Assembly: GCA_938006875.1 (NCBI GenBank)
Contig: CALLMJ010000085.1
Span: forward strand, 1 to 45,318
Source of the DNA: an uncultured Bacteroidia bacterium
GTDB taxonomy: Bacteria > Bacteroidota > Bacteroidia > J057 > CALLMJ01
Reading direction: 5' to 3'
Length of the DNA: 45,318 nucleotides
Position 1 is the first letter of the stretch. Each line of letters opens with the position of its first letter. This document shows, piece by piece, positions 8,081-17,194 of the stretch. The position numbers and the translations under genes were made by a program. The notes below the pieces were generated by a model. It was given only the letters and a program-made list of their open reading frames with translations. It did no database searches and was not told where the DNA came from.

Positions 8081-8701
8081 ATGCTTTTAACTATTCAAAA
8101 AATTATTGAAGGTTTTCATCATGAAAACATTTCTGAAGAAAGGAAATCTATTTTAAAGCCATTAGTGGAATACCTTCAAAAAAAAGTTAATTCAACGGAA
8201 AGTGTTCGTTTAAATTTTATTTGTACACATAATTCCCGTCGAAGCCATTTCTCTCAAATCTGGGCACAAACCATGGCTTACTATTTTAAAATTCCGAAAG
8301 TATTTTGTTACTCTGGAGGTACGGAGGCAACCGCTATGTTTCCTAAGGTTGCAGAAACCCTGAAAAATCAAGGATTTGAAGTTCTTAAAATTTCAGAAGC
8401 AGAAAATCCCATTTATGCCATAAAATATACAGAAAATGAACACCCTATCATAGGATTTTCAAAAATATATTCTCATGAATTTAATCCTAAAAGCCAATTT
8501 GCTGCTATAATGACTTGCAGTAACGCTGACGAAGGCTGTCCTTTGGTTTTAGGAGCAGAGGCACGTTTCCCTATAAAATATGATGATCCAAAAATATTTG
8601 ATGGTACGGAATTACAAAATCAAAAATATGCAGAACGTAGTTTAGAAATAGCACAAGAAATGTGGTGGGTATTCCAAAGTGTTAAAATAAATTATGTTTG
8701 A
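8081..8701 (+). CDS. arsC: Arsenate reductase, low-molecular-weight tyrosine phosphatase type
   Basis: 206 residues from the ATG at 8081, just after the DUF6428 stop; an upstream in-frame ATG at 8048 would overlap that gene and adds no conserved sequence. The phosphate/arsenate loop FICTHNSRRSHFSQIW supplies Cys48 and Arg54 (CX5R). TCSNADEGCP carries Cys146 and Cys153, and KYDDP near 167 provides the general-acid Asp, all as in LMW-PTPase-type reductases. It should reduce arsenate to arsenite for export by ACR3. The longer-than-classical length is typical for the Bacteroidota form often labelled protein-tyrosine-phosphatase. Last gene of the ars operon. Confidence 0.9.
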   Translation: MLLTIQKIIEGFHHENISEERKSILKPLVEYLQKKVNSTESVRLNFICTHNSRRSHFSQIWAQTMAYYFKIPKVFCYSGGTEATAMFPKVAETLKNQGFEVLKISEAENPIYAIKYTENEHPIIGFSKIYSHEFNPKSQFAAIMTCSNADEGCPLVLGAEARFPIKYDDPKIFDGTELQNQKYAERSLEIAQEMWWVFQSVKINYV

Positions 8702-8767
8702 GATTGGTTTCAAAATTTAGCTGATTGGCCCGAATGCAATGAAGGGGCATGTCTCAGTAAACCTTAA
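8702..8767 (+). other. In-frame 21-codon continuation after the arsC stop
   Basis: After the TGA at 8699-8701 the same frame stays open to a TAA at 8765-8767 and reads DWFQNLADWPECNEGACLSK plus Pro, which looks protein-like (two Cys, three Trp/Phe). It may be a remnant of a further gene or a former extension. It is not proposed as a translated product. Confidence 0.25.
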
Positions 8768-8778
8768 AAAAAATGGGA

Positions 8779-9438
8779 CTATTCCTCTAATCCTTGATGA
8801 TGGTAATAATTTTTGGGATAATTCCATACTTCTTCAGGTAATTCATGGTCATAATAAGGAATTGAAGAGGTTTTAGGAAATAAAGTATTTTGAATTTCTT
8901 TTTTTAGATGGAAGGCTAAATTAATGCCCACTACTGCACTAAATAAATGTCCTTCCCATGAAACAGGTGCATCTACCGGTACAATTCCCCAAAACATACC
9001 TTGATTCATTAAAATTACAATTAAGGCTAAAGCAACCGTTTTAAAATTACGAAGGAGTATCCCCATACTTAAAACAAAAAAATTGATTCCATAAATTAAC
9101 CCACTGCTTCCCAAATGATAACTATCACGCCCAAAAGCCCAGACCATTAATCCACCTACTAACCATATCCAAATAAGAATTTCCCAAGCCCAAGGTTTGT
9201 AAAATTCAAAAAGAATATATAAACCAACAGCCAGAACCAATAAATTAGAACTTAAATGCCCAAATCCTCCGTGAAGTAATGGTGAAAAAATAATTCCGAA
9301 TAAACCCCAGAAACTTCTTGGATAAATTCCTAGTACTGATAAATCCCAATTCGTAACAAATTGAAAAAATTGAATTAAAAAAAGTAAAGCAGAAAAAAGC
9401 AAGATAAAAATTAATGAATCAGAACGTTTAGTTTCCAT
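8779..9438 (-). CDS. Rhomboid-family intramembrane serine protease
   Basis: 219 residues with about six membrane helices. The rhomboid landmarks are complete: HGGFGHLSSNL (His56, His61, Asn65) in helix 2, GSSGLIYG with the nucleophile Ser112, and WEGHLFSAVVG with the catalytic His164. Rhomboids cleave substrate transmembrane helices within the bilayer. A charged C-terminal tail of about 40 residues is cytoplasmic or disordered. The gene ends convergently to the ars operon and is preceded by the aldose epimerase-like gene with a 44-bp gap. The substrate cannot be inferred from context. Confidence 0.9.
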   Translation of the reverse strand: METKRSDSLIFILLFSALLFLIQFFQFVTNWDLSVLGIYPRSFWGLFGIIFSPLLHGGFGHLSSNLLVLAVGLYILFEFYKPWAWEILIWIWLVGGLMVWAFGRDSYHLGSSGLIYGINFFVLSMGILLRNFKTVALALIVILMNQGMFWGIVPVDAPVSWEGHLFSAVVGINLAFHLKKEIQNTLFPKTSSIPYYDHELPEEVWNYPKNYYHHQGLEE

Positions 9439-9482
9439 GTAATTTTTACGTAAGAAATTGGGATTAAGTTTCTTAAAGAATA

Positions 9483-10370
9483 TTAAAAAACTTCAATAGA
9501 GTAAACAAACTCATCAGATTGATTAGGTTCAATTTTTCTAATGAGTTCTTTATTAGTAAAATCTTCTTGAAAATGGATATTATCAGCACAACCCACCCAA
9601 GGTTCAATACAAACAAAATCCGCACCAACAGGCTTCCATATTCCTAAGTGAAAAGATTCTGAATTTTCGGTTTCAAATATTTCTACATGAATACCATGAT
9701 GGTTCTTTAAATTTTTTAGTGAAATAACGCCTGATTCAATATTTTTGAAAATAATTGCATCTTTCTCAAAGAATTTATCACTCAAAAAAAGTTTTTGATT
9801 TTGTATTGGAACACTTTCTGTTTCACCAGTAAAATATCCTTCAGAATTAATCAAATGACGAATATTTTCTTCTTGAGCACTGAATTGAATATAATGTTCT
9901 TCTAATTGAATAGACTGAAAAGCATGTAAATTAAAAGCTGGGTGACCACCAATTTGGAAAGGTAGAACTTCTTTTCCTTTATTGATGATTTTATGGCTAA
10001 CCTCTAAAGATGAATCTATCAGTGTGTAAGAAAGCAGAATTTGAAATTCAAAAGGGTAAATTTTTAAAGTTTCAGGATTACTTATGAATTGGAATATTAT
10101 TTGATCTGGTTCATGTTCTAAAACATTCATTAATGATTTTCTTAAAAAACCATGTTTTTCCATTGTGAAGGTTTTACCCTGAAAACGAATAGTATCTTCA
10201 AAACTTCTCCCTATGATAGGAAAAAGTACTGGTGAATAATAGGACCAGAATTGAGTACCAACTTTTAAACGGTGAGTTTGAGTAGATTTATCAAATAGTT
10301 CAATCAGTTCACCACCCTGATTAATAAACTTTGCTTTGAGATAATCGTTTTCTATTAAGTATGTGTCCAT
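9483..10370 (-). CDS. Aldose 1-epimerase-family protein (LacX-like)
   Basis: 295 residues, cytoplasmic, with the galactose mutarotase fold: an N-terminal strand with NQGGELIELFD, GRSFEDTIRF, EKHGFLRK (His73), FQIGGHPAFNLH (His143, the likely general acid) and C-terminal CIEPWVGCADN, whose Glu is the expected catalytic base. It interconverts anomers of an aldose or hexose phosphate; the substrate is not readable from sequence. Its start overlaps the stop of the upstream FecR-like/TPR gene by 1 nt, so the two are translationally linked. A galactokinase exists at 40739 but far away, so no galactose operon is implied. Confidence 0.88.
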   Translation of the reverse strand: MDTYLIENDYLKAKFINQGGELIELFDKSTQTHRLKVGTQFWSYYSPVLFPIIGRSFEDTIRFQGKTFTMEKHGFLRKSLMNVLEHEPDQIIFQFISNPETLKIYPFEFQILLSYTLIDSSLEVSHKIINKGKEVLPFQIGGHPAFNLHAFQSIQLEEHYIQFSAQEENIRHLINSEGYFTGETESVPIQNQKLFLSDKFFEKDAIIFKNIESGVISLKNLKNHHGIHVEIFETENSESFHLGIWKPVGADFVCIEPWVGCADNIHFQEDFTNKELIRKIEPNQSDEFVYSIEVF

Positions 10371-11233
10371 TATTTAGTATGAATTTTATTCAAATAATTT
10401 TGGTACAAATGTTTATAATTTTCCACACCGCTTTCAGCGGCTTGTCTATACATATTTAAGGCTTCTATATATAGTTTTTTGTCTTCGTAATAATTGGCTA
10501 AAACAGCTTTAGCTAAAGTGGTATTACCTAAGTCATTTTGAATAGCTTGAATTTCCTGATAAATATTATCCTTTTGTGTTTTCGTAAATGTTTTTATACA
10601 ATATTCAGAAGATTTTGAGTTTTCATAACCTTTAGGCACAACTTGCCAAAAATAGCATTCATTGGGTTTTAAATGAAAGGGTTGAAGGTTTAAAGTAATA
10701 AGGGTATCCTTAATTTCTTTTCTAATGATTTCTTGTTCATCAGAAGAAAGTATAAAAATATAATCTTTAGCATTTTTATGGGAAGACCATACAAAAGTTA
10801 CCATGTCTTCTAAAATAAAAGATTGGAAAGGCGGTTGATACAAGAATATATTTCCTGTAAGACTTCTATTAACCATACCTTTATTGGACATGGTATTGGC
10901 TTGAGGTTTGCTGGTTGCGTTAGAAACTACATAATCAACGTATTTTGAAGTAATGGAAGAAGGGGCTTTATTGACTTTAGCTTGTAAATCCGAAAAAGAA
11001 TAATTTCCTTCAATTTTAAGCTCTAAGGTTTGTTTATTTTGATATGACAAAGCTGCATAAGCCTCTTTTCCTATTTTAATTTTTGAACCATCTGGAATTT
11101 TTGTTCCAGAAATAGCTTTTTTCCAAATACCTTTTTCTTCATATTGGACATCTCCATTTACAGCAATAAAAGTAAAATTTTGAGAATAAACCCAATAATA
11201 CGAAATTAAGAACAAAAAAAATAGATATTTCAT
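10370..11233 (-). CDS. Exported FecR-like domain protein with C-terminal TPR-like helices
   Basis: 287 residues beginning with a signal peptide (MKYLFFLFLISYYWVYSQ). Residues about 22-85 (AVNGDVQYEEKGIWKKAISG...IPDGSKIKIGKEAYAALSY) follow the FecR-like beta-domain pattern of wall or surface proteins. A middle region (FLYQPPFQSFILEDMVTFVWSSHKNAKDYIFILSS...CYFWQVVP) resembles a fibronectin/Ig-like domain, and the last 60 residues (ANYYEDKKLYIEALNMYRQAAESG) form a TPR-like helical pair. No enzyme motif is seen. It is expressed with the epimerase-like gene and follows the T9SS gene by 40 bp. A scaffold role in the periplasm is a guess. Confidence 0.65.
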   Translation of the reverse strand: MKYLFFLFLISYYWVYSQNFTFIAVNGDVQYEEKGIWKKAISGTKIPDGSKIKIGKEAYAALSYQNKQTLELKIEGNYSFSDLQAKVNKAPSSITSKYVDYVVSNATSKPQANTMSNKGMVNRSLTGNIFLYQPPFQSFILEDMVTFVWSSHKNAKDYIFILSSDEQEIIRKEIKDTLITLNLQPFHLKPNECYFWQVVPKGYENSKSSEYCIKTFTKTQKDNIYQEIQAIQNDLGNTTLAKAVLANYYEDKKLYIEALNMYRQAAESGVENYKHLYQNYLNKIHTK

Positions 11234-11273
11234 AATAAGTTTAAATAATGAAAATTTAACAAAATTTATGCCA

Positions 11274-13094
11274 CTATTGTTTAATTACTTTTTGGGTTTG
11301 CAAAAATAGCTGATTTTTTTGGATCTGAATGAAATAATTACCTTTTGGAAGCTCATTTAAAGACATAGTAAATTTGGCAGTTCCTGCATAAACTTTGTCA
11401 GTTACCAAGTTTTTAATGATTCTACCATTCATATCTAATAAAAGGACTTCTACTTCTCCTGTTTTATCCATAGAAAACGTTAATGTAATTTCATCATAAA
11501 AGGGCATAGGATAAACAGTTAGGTTTTGTGAATGGTTAGAAGAATTTTGCTTAGGAGTAGTTTGGCATAAATTGGTTGAGAATTGAGCTAAACGACCTGT
11601 ATTAATACCCGTAGCACTTCCTACTACACCATAACACCAAATTTCATTGGAACCGTCTTGTCTTAATGCACCCCCCGAATAATCTCCCCATCTGTAAGGG
11701 CTGTTGGTTCCAAATCCAATTTGGCCTGTTCCCTCAAAAGCAATAGCCATGTCTGAATAATCTCCAAATTCGTCGATAGCAAATGCACCTATTCCGGGTC
11801 TGTTATTACTAGATGAAAAATCTACAAAAAGTAAAGTATTGTTTCCACTTGCGCTTCCGCAACCTGAGTAAACAACAGATGGATATGCTAATGAGTATTG
11901 AGAATGAGCAATATAAATAGCATCAGCAAAAGCAAAACCTAGTCCCAAACTATTCAAATAAATAGTACCATAATAAATTGCAGAACGTCCATTCAGACCC
12001 GTGTTAAAAGCATAAACAATGATGTTATTTTCAAAATAAGCGCTTTGGATACGGTTATCATTAGTACTTAATTTTAATGTTGTACCTTTTTGAGGTGCAT
12101 CAGGAGGCATATTATAGTTTAGAGCAGAAGGTAAAGTAATGGGATTATTTAAAACTCCGCCATTGGCTTCAGAATTGGTTAAATAATGAACATGCACATG
12201 AACACCATTGCCAATATTGTTTCTAATGAAATACATATCAGGACCATAGGGTTGTGTAGCACCTGTAACAGGAACTAATGAAAAGTAATTGGTTACATAA
12301 ACAACAGGATTTAGAGTTGCTCCTGCATACCCTTCACTTAATGGAATTTGCCAAATTCCGGCTCCTTTGGCTTCTCCTGAATTCGTAAATAAATTCCCTG
12401 TTATAAATAATTCTTCAGTAGAAATCCCAATTGAAGGATAATCCGTCCAAACATCTTCTAATACAACTACGTTATCTTTTAAATTTCCTATTAAAGCATA
12501 CATATACCAAGCTCCTGAAGGGTCATTGGTCGCAGAAAAACCTACTATTACCCTAGATGAGCTTGCAGAAGAACCATTCAAATAAACAATAATAAAACGG
12601 TCATGAATCGGATCATAAATTACCCTAGGGTCATATTTGGTGTTGTTTAAACCTAAACTTTGTGATAGCGTGGATAGAGTTCTTTGTTGTAATTGTTGTC
12701 CATTGGTATTGTAAACTCCAAAATTTGAATTTTGAACAGCTACAATTTTACCACCCTTAGATATAGCAATATGATTATCCAAAGGAGTACCTGAACCCGA
12801 TGCATTACCAGGATAAGTTCCTTCTACATTAGGTTCCGACACCATTGTTTTTTTGGCTTTTTCATAAAAATTAAAATTATTGACAGATTCTTCCTTTTGT
12901 TTTTTTAGTTTTTCTTTACTCTCCACAATTCCCGGTTCATGAATCTCAATATTTTTTAGTGTAACACTAGGTTCGTCATTAAGTTCATTGATATGAACTA
13001 CACTTAATAAAGGAACAGGCTCTGGTTTTGTTTTATGATGTTGAGCATGAATAAAATAAAACCCAAAAAGATTAATAAGAAACAAATATTTCAT
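11274..13094 (-). CDS. Secreted type A T9SS sorting-domain protein
   Basis: 606 residues. A signal peptide (MKYLFLINLFGFYFIHAQ) is followed by a Lys/Glu-rich stretch to about residue 90 and then NHIAISKGGKIVAVQNSNFGVYN and KYDPRVIYDPIHDRFIIVY, which recall beta-propeller/sialidase-like surface proteins; SPYRWGDYSGGALRQDGSNEIWCYG near 480 fits this. The last 80 residues (LTVYPMPFYDEITLTFSM...VLLLDMNGRIIKNL...LPKGNYFIQIQ) are a type A sorting domain, so the protein is exported by T9SS and probably attached to surface lipopolysaccharide. No catalytic residues are assignable. Confidence 0.85.
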   Translation of the reverse strand: MKYLFLINLFGFYFIHAQHHKTKPEPVPLLSVVHINELNDEPSVTLKNIEIHEPGIVESKEKLKKQKEESVNNFNFYEKAKKTMVSEPNVEGTYPGNASGSGTPLDNHIAISKGGKIVAVQNSNFGVYNTNGQQLQQRTLSTLSQSLGLNNTKYDPRVIYDPIHDRFIIVYLNGSSASSSRVIVGFSATNDPSGAWYMYALIGNLKDNVVVLEDVWTDYPSIGISTEELFITGNLFTNSGEAKGAGIWQIPLSEGYAGATLNPVVYVTNYFSLVPVTGATQPYGPDMYFIRNNIGNGVHVHVHYLTNSEANGGVLNNPITLPSALNYNMPPDAPQKGTTLKLSTNDNRIQSAYFENNIIVYAFNTGLNGRSAIYYGTIYLNSLGLGFAFADAIYIAHSQYSLAYPSVVYSGCGSASGNNTLLFVDFSSSNNRPGIGAFAIDEFGDYSDMAIAFEGTGQIGFGTNSPYRWGDYSGGALRQDGSNEIWCYGVVGSATGINTGRLAQFSTNLCQTTPKQNSSNHSQNLTVYPMPFYDEITLTFSMDKTGEVEVLLLDMNGRIIKNLVTDKVYAGTAKFTMSLNELPKGNYFIQIQKNQLFLQTQKVIKQ

Positions 13095-13107
13095 TACAAT
13101 TATTTGG

Positions 13108-13115
13108 CAAATTTA
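13108..13115 (-). promoter_or_regulatory. Promoter -7 box of the type A T9SS gene
   Basis: TAAATTTG on the minus strand, 13 nt before the ATG whose first base is at 13094. It probably serves the run of four minus-strand genes down to the rhomboid. Confidence 0.5.
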
Positions 13116-13185
13116 CAATTATTTTCCATAAATAGTTTCCATTTTTATAAATATTCACGAATTTTGTCATTGATTTATAATATAC

Positions 13186-13935
13186 ATGATTTTACCGATA
13201 CCTTTAAGTAGTAATAAGTTAAAGTTTTTTCATCATTTAACTACAAAAAAAGGACGTGAAAAAGAAGGGCTTTTTATGATTGAAGGGAAAAAATTAGTAC
13301 AAGAAGCCATTCAAGAAAAACTTAATATTCATTCTATTATTGTTCATGATAAGTTGGATATCCAAAATCTTAATATCCCTGAAAATGTAAATATTTATAT
13401 TGCAAAAGAATCGGATTTTCAAAAGCTAACCTATTTGGATAACCCTGAAGGGATTTTAGGTGTTATTCCTACATTAAATTATGAATTTCCACAAAATATC
13501 CATAATAAAAAATTTTTTATCTTAGACCATATACAAGATCCTGGAAATTTGGGTACAATATTTAGGGTTTGTGATGCTTTGAATATTAATGGATTAATTT
13601 TAAACCAATGTGTAGAAGTGTTTAATCCTAAAGTAATCAGAGCCAGTATGGGGGCGGTTTTTCGTATTCCATTTTATTCATCAAATATTCATGAAATTAT
13701 TTCTTTGAATACCCATAAAATCTTAAAAACAGAATTATCAGGAATACCTATAACAGAAATAAATCTTTCAGAGTATCAATTTATTGTACTTGGAAATGAA
13801 GCAAATGGAATTCAATCAACATGGAACAAACAAATTCCAATATCTATCAGCATTCCACAATCAGGCAAAGCAGAATCTTTAAATGTTGGTATAGCATGCG
13901 GAATATTAGCTTGGGAATGGAATAAAAAAATCTAA
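13186..13935 (+). CDS. SpoU/TrmH-family RNA 2'-O-ribose methyltransferase
   Basis: 249 residues. The N-terminal quarter (LTTKKGREKEGLFMIEGKKLVQEA) is the substrate-binding domain of the SpoU family. The knotted SPOUT domain follows: DHIQDPGNLGTIFRVCDAL (motif 1), VLGNEANGI (motif 2) and ISIPQSGKAESLNVGIACGILAWE (motif 3), which together bind S-adenosylmethionine. Target is rRNA or tRNA; TsnR/RlmB-like 23S methylation is the usual role for this layout, but the nucleotide is not deducible. It stands alone, convergent with prfB. Confidence 0.92.
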   Translation: MILPIPLSSNKLKFFHHLTTKKGREKEGLFMIEGKKLVQEAIQEKLNIHSIIVHDKLDIQNLNIPENVNIYIAKESDFQKLTYLDNPEGILGVIPTLNYEFPQNIHNKKFFILDHIQDPGNLGTIFRVCDALNINGLILNQCVEVFNPKVIRASMGAVFRIPFYSSNIHEIISLNTHKILKTELSGIPITEINLSEYQFIVLGNEANGIQSTWNKQIPISISIPQSGKAESLNVGIACGILAWEWNKKI

Positions 13936-14221
13936 TAATTACAAAAATTTTAAAATCTGGAACAAAAAAATAAAAAATATATGATTGGTGGAAGAGGAGC
14001 ATAATATCAACTGCAAAATTGAAGGTTTTGGAGCAATGGCTCTAAAGTCAGAATTTGTAAAAAAAGTATAAATTCAATAGAGTTTATAACAATTAAATAA
14101 AAATTAGTTTATCAATTGATTGTTTGTGGTTAACGAGGCAATCTAAAACATAAGGTAAATATTCGGTTTTTGAGTAGTGATTGAAGCGAAGGTACCAAAA
14201 CGACCGTTTTTCTCCAAAACA
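13936..14221. other. Intergenic region with gene debris and a decayed repeat
   Basis: Two things are visible. A 28-codon open stretch at 13985-14071 without a normal start reads CKIEGFGAMALKSEFVKKV before a TAA; it looks protein-like and may be the tail of a lost gene, which I do not recognise. A degenerate copy of the 1-230 repeat lies at 14170-14220. No strong terminator hairpin was found between the convergent SpoU and prfB genes. Confidence 0.4.
14170..14220 (-). repeat. Degenerate half-copy of the palindromic repeat
   Basis: TTGAGTAGTGATTGAAGCGA followed by AGGTACCAAAACGACCG and TTTTTCTCCAAAAC aligns with the reverse complement of the right half of the 1-230 unit (TTGAGTAGTGAGTGAAGCGA...CCTACCGAAACAACCG...CACGAAAC). 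Roughly three quarters of the positions agree by eye. It abuts the 3' end of prfB. Confidence 0.65.
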
Positions 14222-15310
14222 TTAATTTCTGGAACCAAATTCCATTAAATAGGCTTTAATAAAATCATCTAAGTCTCCGTCCATAACTGCTTGAACATTA
14301 GATGTTTCTATATCGGTTCGTAAGTCTTTAACTAATTTATAAGGATGAAAAACATAATTACGAATTTGAGAGCCCCATTCAATTTTTTTCTTGCTAGATT
14401 CTAATTTGGCTTTTTCTGCCAACCTTTTTTCAACTTCTAAAGCATATAAACGGCTTTGTAATAATTTAATTGCTTTATCACGATTTTGGTGTTGAGAGCG
14501 TTCTTGTTGGCATTCAACAATTATACCGGTTGGAATGTGTTTTAAACGAACGGCTGATTCCGTTCTATTTACATGTTGACCACCAGCACCACTTGCACGA
14601 AAAGTATCCCATTCTAAATCTGCGGGATTAATTTCAATTTGTATATCATCATTCACCAAAGGATAAACAAAAACCGAGGCAAAAGATGTATGACGTTTTG
14701 CGTTAGAATCAAAGGGAGAAATTCTTACTAAACGATGAACGCCTGTTTCGGATTTTAGGTAGCCATAAGCAAATTGACCCTCAATTTCTAATGTAGCACT
14801 TTTTATTCCTGCAACATCACCGATTTGCTCGTCTATCATAGAAACTTTGTATCCATGTTTTTCTGCATACATAATATACATACGCATTAACATTGATGCC
14901 CAATCTTGAGATTCTGTTCCTCCTGAACCTGCATTGATGGTTAAAATGCAACTCATAGAATCTTCTTCTTCCGAAAGCATGTTTTTAAACTCTAATTCCT
15001 CTAACGCTTTTAAAGCATTTTGGAAATATTCTTCTAATTCTTTTTCTTCTAATTCTTCTGCTTTAAAAAAGTCATAAGCAACCTCTAACTCATCATATAA
15101 ATTTTTAACTTTGTCAAAGGCTTCTATCCAAACTTTAATAGCAGAAATTTGTTTGAGTATAGATTGTGCTTGTTCAGGATTATCCCAAAAATGAGATTCA
15201 AGCGTTATAGTTTCTAATTCCTTGATTTTATCTTTTTTTTCCTTAATTTTTAAGTAGCCAAATAAAGACTCCACTCTTTCTTTGAGTTCTTTAAACTGTT
15301 CTAAATTCAT
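14222..15310 (-). CDS. prfB: Peptide chain release factor 2
   Basis: 362 residues from the ATG at 15310, which lies 9 nt after a TAATTTTG promoter box; an upstream in-frame TTG at 15322 falls within that box. The class I release factor domains are complete: an N-terminal coiled coil, the RF2-specific SPF tripeptide (198-200, in [15 protein letters not shown]) that reads UGA and UAA, and the GGQ motif (243-245, in [18 protein letters not shown]) that triggers peptidyl-tRNA hydrolysis. The reading frame is continuous: the in-frame UGA and slippery CUU site used for autoregulation in many bacteria are absent, and the region corresponding to it reads [11 protein letters not shown]. It is divergent from the GH5-like gene. 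Confidence 0.96.
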   Translation of the reverse strand: MNLEQFKELKERVESLFGYLKIKEKKDKIKELETITLESHFWDNPEQAQSILKQISAIKVWIEAFDKVKNLYDELEVAYDFFKAEELEEKELEEYFQNALKALEELEFKNMLSEEEDSMSCILTINAGSGGTESQDWASMLMRMYIMYAEKHGYKVSMIDEQIGDVAGIKSATLEIEGQFAYGYLKSETGVHRLVRISPFDSNAKRHTSFASVFVYPLVNDDIQIEINPADLEWDTFRASGAGGQHVNRTESAVRLKHIPTGIIVECQQERSQHQNRDKAIKLLQSRLYALEVEKRLAEKAKLESSKKKIEWGSQIRNYVFHPYKLVKDLRTDIETSNVQAVMDGDLDDFIKAYLMEFGSRN

Positions 15311-15319
15311 AAGAATTGG

Positions 15320-15327
15320 CAAAATTA
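15320..15327 (-). promoter_or_regulatory. prfB promoter -7 box
   Basis: TAATTTTG on the minus strand, 9 nt before the ATG. It fixes the start codon and implies a leaderless or very short leader. Back to back with the promoter at 15396. Confidence 0.6.
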
Positions 15328-15395
15328 CAAAAATTACTGAATTTTCTTTTCTTAAATTTTAAATCTAATTTTTTACGTATTACAAATATAATATT

Positions 15396-15403
15396 TATCT
15401 TTG
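15396..15403 (+). promoter_or_regulatory. Promoter -7 box of the GH5-like lipoprotein gene
   Basis: TATCTTTG ends 4 nt before the ATG at 15408, so the mRNA is probably leaderless. Confidence 0.6.
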
Positions 15404-15407
15404 CCAT

Positions 15408-17057
15408 ATGATTTTTAGAAAACATTTTGTTTTTTATTTTGCATGGTTTATTTTTTGCTTCAATGGGTGTAACAACAATAAAAAGTCTGAAGCTTTTGTT
15501 TATACTCCTCCTATAACTCAAGAAAATTTTGTTCAAATTAAAAATCAACAATTTTACATAGGAGATAGTATATTTTTTCCTTTTATGCTCAATTATGTAG
15601 TTTATATACGAAAAGTTGGAGATGAGTTTGTGATAAGCCCAGATAAAGAATATGATGACCCAACCATTTGGGAAGGAAATTCTAAAGATAGCATTTTACA
15701 TGTTTTAAAAGGGCATTTAACTTTAATCAAAGAATTAGGTTTTAATTCTATTCGTTTGGTATTTAAAACAGGCTTGAATTGTTTTCAAGAAAAACAAGAA
15801 TTCGACATTTATACTCAAACAAAAAAAGAAAAAATTCCTTTAAAAGGAAATGAAAGTATTTTAATAAACTGTGCTAATCAGTTTTTAAGTTTAGCAGATT
15901 CATTAGGGTTGAGGGTTATGTATCTTTTAGACCCCCCTGTTGACCATCCTGAATTAGAGCAATTTACCATTCAACTATTAGAAAATTTTAAAAATCAATC
16001 TGTAATCTATTGTTATGATTTTTTTAATGAACCACTTTACTTTGATAATCAAAATAAACCATCTAATAAAAGAAATAGAGAAAAAAAAGACGCATTTAGA
16101 ATAGTTGCTCATTGGCATAACTTGATGAGGAAACATGCTCCTTTTCATTTATTTACTATAGGTTTTGCCGAACCCATTGAAGTATTTGAGTGGGACCCTT
16201 CCATTTTGCCTGTTGATTTTGTGCAAATGCACACTTATCACCCTTTGCGTTATCCTAATGAAGTCGCTTGGTATTCTCATTATATCCAAAAACCTATAAT
16301 GATTGGAGAAACTTCATTACCTGCTGATAATGATTCTATTACTTATGATGAACAACGTCAATTTATGATTGATGCTTTTAAATATGCTAGGGATTTTGGT
16401 TTTATTGGATTTGGTTGGTGGCAATTTCAAGAAGTTCAATGGGGTAATTATGAACATGATTTTACGGCATTGATTAATCATAAAGGAATCACCAAAACTC
16501 AAGATGGTAAGTATATTATTAAAGGTTCTTTAAAACCAGCCGCTTTTGAAGTAAAAAAATTATTAAATTATCAACCCAAAGAAAAGAACACTCAAAAATG
16601 GGTAAATTATTATAACATGTTGGGTTATAAAAATATAGTATTAAAAGGAAAAGTGGTTGAAAAAGGTACAGGAAAACCTATTGAAGGAGCAGTTATTAGA
16701 GGTTGGACAGAATGGTGGGATATTGCAGCTAATACTTATACAGATTCTTTAGGAAATTTTCTTTTATACTCCAATAAAGAATTTATTCATTTCCAAGTGT
16801 CTGCTCCCGGTAAACAAAACTTAATCTTTAATTATAAAGCGGAATATCAACCATTAGTAAAGAACCCTATTCCATGGGACAAACTTCCTGATTCATCATT
16901 AGAATATCACAAAATTTCTTATCATCCATTTTTAAAGAAAAATAACCCAAATGCAGAATATCCAATCTTTGATTTTGAGCCTTCTTTATTTAATCAAGCA
17001 CAGTATCAAGGATTCATGAAAACCATTGAATTAGAAAATATTCAACTAAACGATTAA
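15408..17057 (+). CDS. GH5-like (clan A) glycoside hydrolase lipoprotein with CarboxypepD_reg-like tail
   Basis: 549 residues. A lipoprotein signal ends FCFNGC with Cys21. Residues about 40-390 form a (beta/alpha)8 glycosidase barrel: LGFNSIRLV, then YDFFNEP with the acid/base Glu208, MHTYHP (His275, Tyr277), and IMIGETSLP with the nucleophile Glu301. This is the spacing of cellulase/mannanase-type clan A enzymes. After the barrel, IVLKGKVVEKGTGKPIEGAVIRG...NTYTDSLGNFLLYS is a carboxypeptidase-regulatory-like beta-domain, common in Bacteroidota surface proteins. It probably cleaves a beta-glycan in the periplasm or at the surface. There is no SusC/D pair or other glycan gene nearby, so the substrate is open. 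Confidence 0.82.
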   Translation: MIFRKHFVFYFAWFIFCFNGCNNNKKSEAFVYTPPITQENFVQIKNQQFYIGDSIFFPFMLNYVVYIRKVGDEFVISPDKEYDDPTIWEGNSKDSILHVLKGHLTLIKELGFNSIRLVFKTGLNCFQEKQEFDIYTQTKKEKIPLKGNESILINCANQFLSLADSLGLRVMYLLDPPVDHPELEQFTIQLLENFKNQSVIYCYDFFNEPLYFDNQNKPSNKRNREKKDAFRIVAHWHNLMRKHAPFHLFTIGFAEPIEVFEWDPSILPVDFVQMHTYHPLRYPNEVAWYSHYIQKPIMIGETSLPADNDSITYDEQRQFMIDAFKYARDFGFIGFGWWQFQEVQWGNYEHDFTALINHKGITKTQDGKYIIKGSLKPAAFEVKKLLNYQPKEKNTQKWVNYYNMLGYKNIVLKGKVVEKGTGKPIEGAVIRGWTEWWDIAANTYTDSLGNFLLYSNKEFIHFQVSAPGKQNLIFNYKAEYQPLVKNPIPWDKLPDSSLEYHKISYHPFLKKNNPNAEYPIFDFEPSLFNQAQYQGFMKTIELENIQLND

Positions 17058-17158
17058 ATTGAATGATAAAAGTTGAAAAAAATTGTATTTTTTACTAACA
17101 CAGAACTTAATATTTATTCATTTTTTAATGATTTTAATCGCGATATAAATTAAAGTTG

Positions 17159-17166
17159 TATATTTG
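17159..17166 (+). promoter_or_regulatory. Promoter -7 box of the DUF2892 gene
   Basis: TATATTTG, 15 nt before the ATG at 17182 and 28 nt before the ATG at 17195. It fits the upstream ATG slightly better, which bears on the start problem described for that gene. Confidence 0.55.
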
Positions 17167-17194
17167 TTAAAATTTGATGTTATGAAAAAAAAAC

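Noticed and set aside
8699-8701. Selenocysteine codon in arsC
   Set aside because: The catalytic domain is complete before the TGA and family members end there; no stem-loop after the codon is evident.
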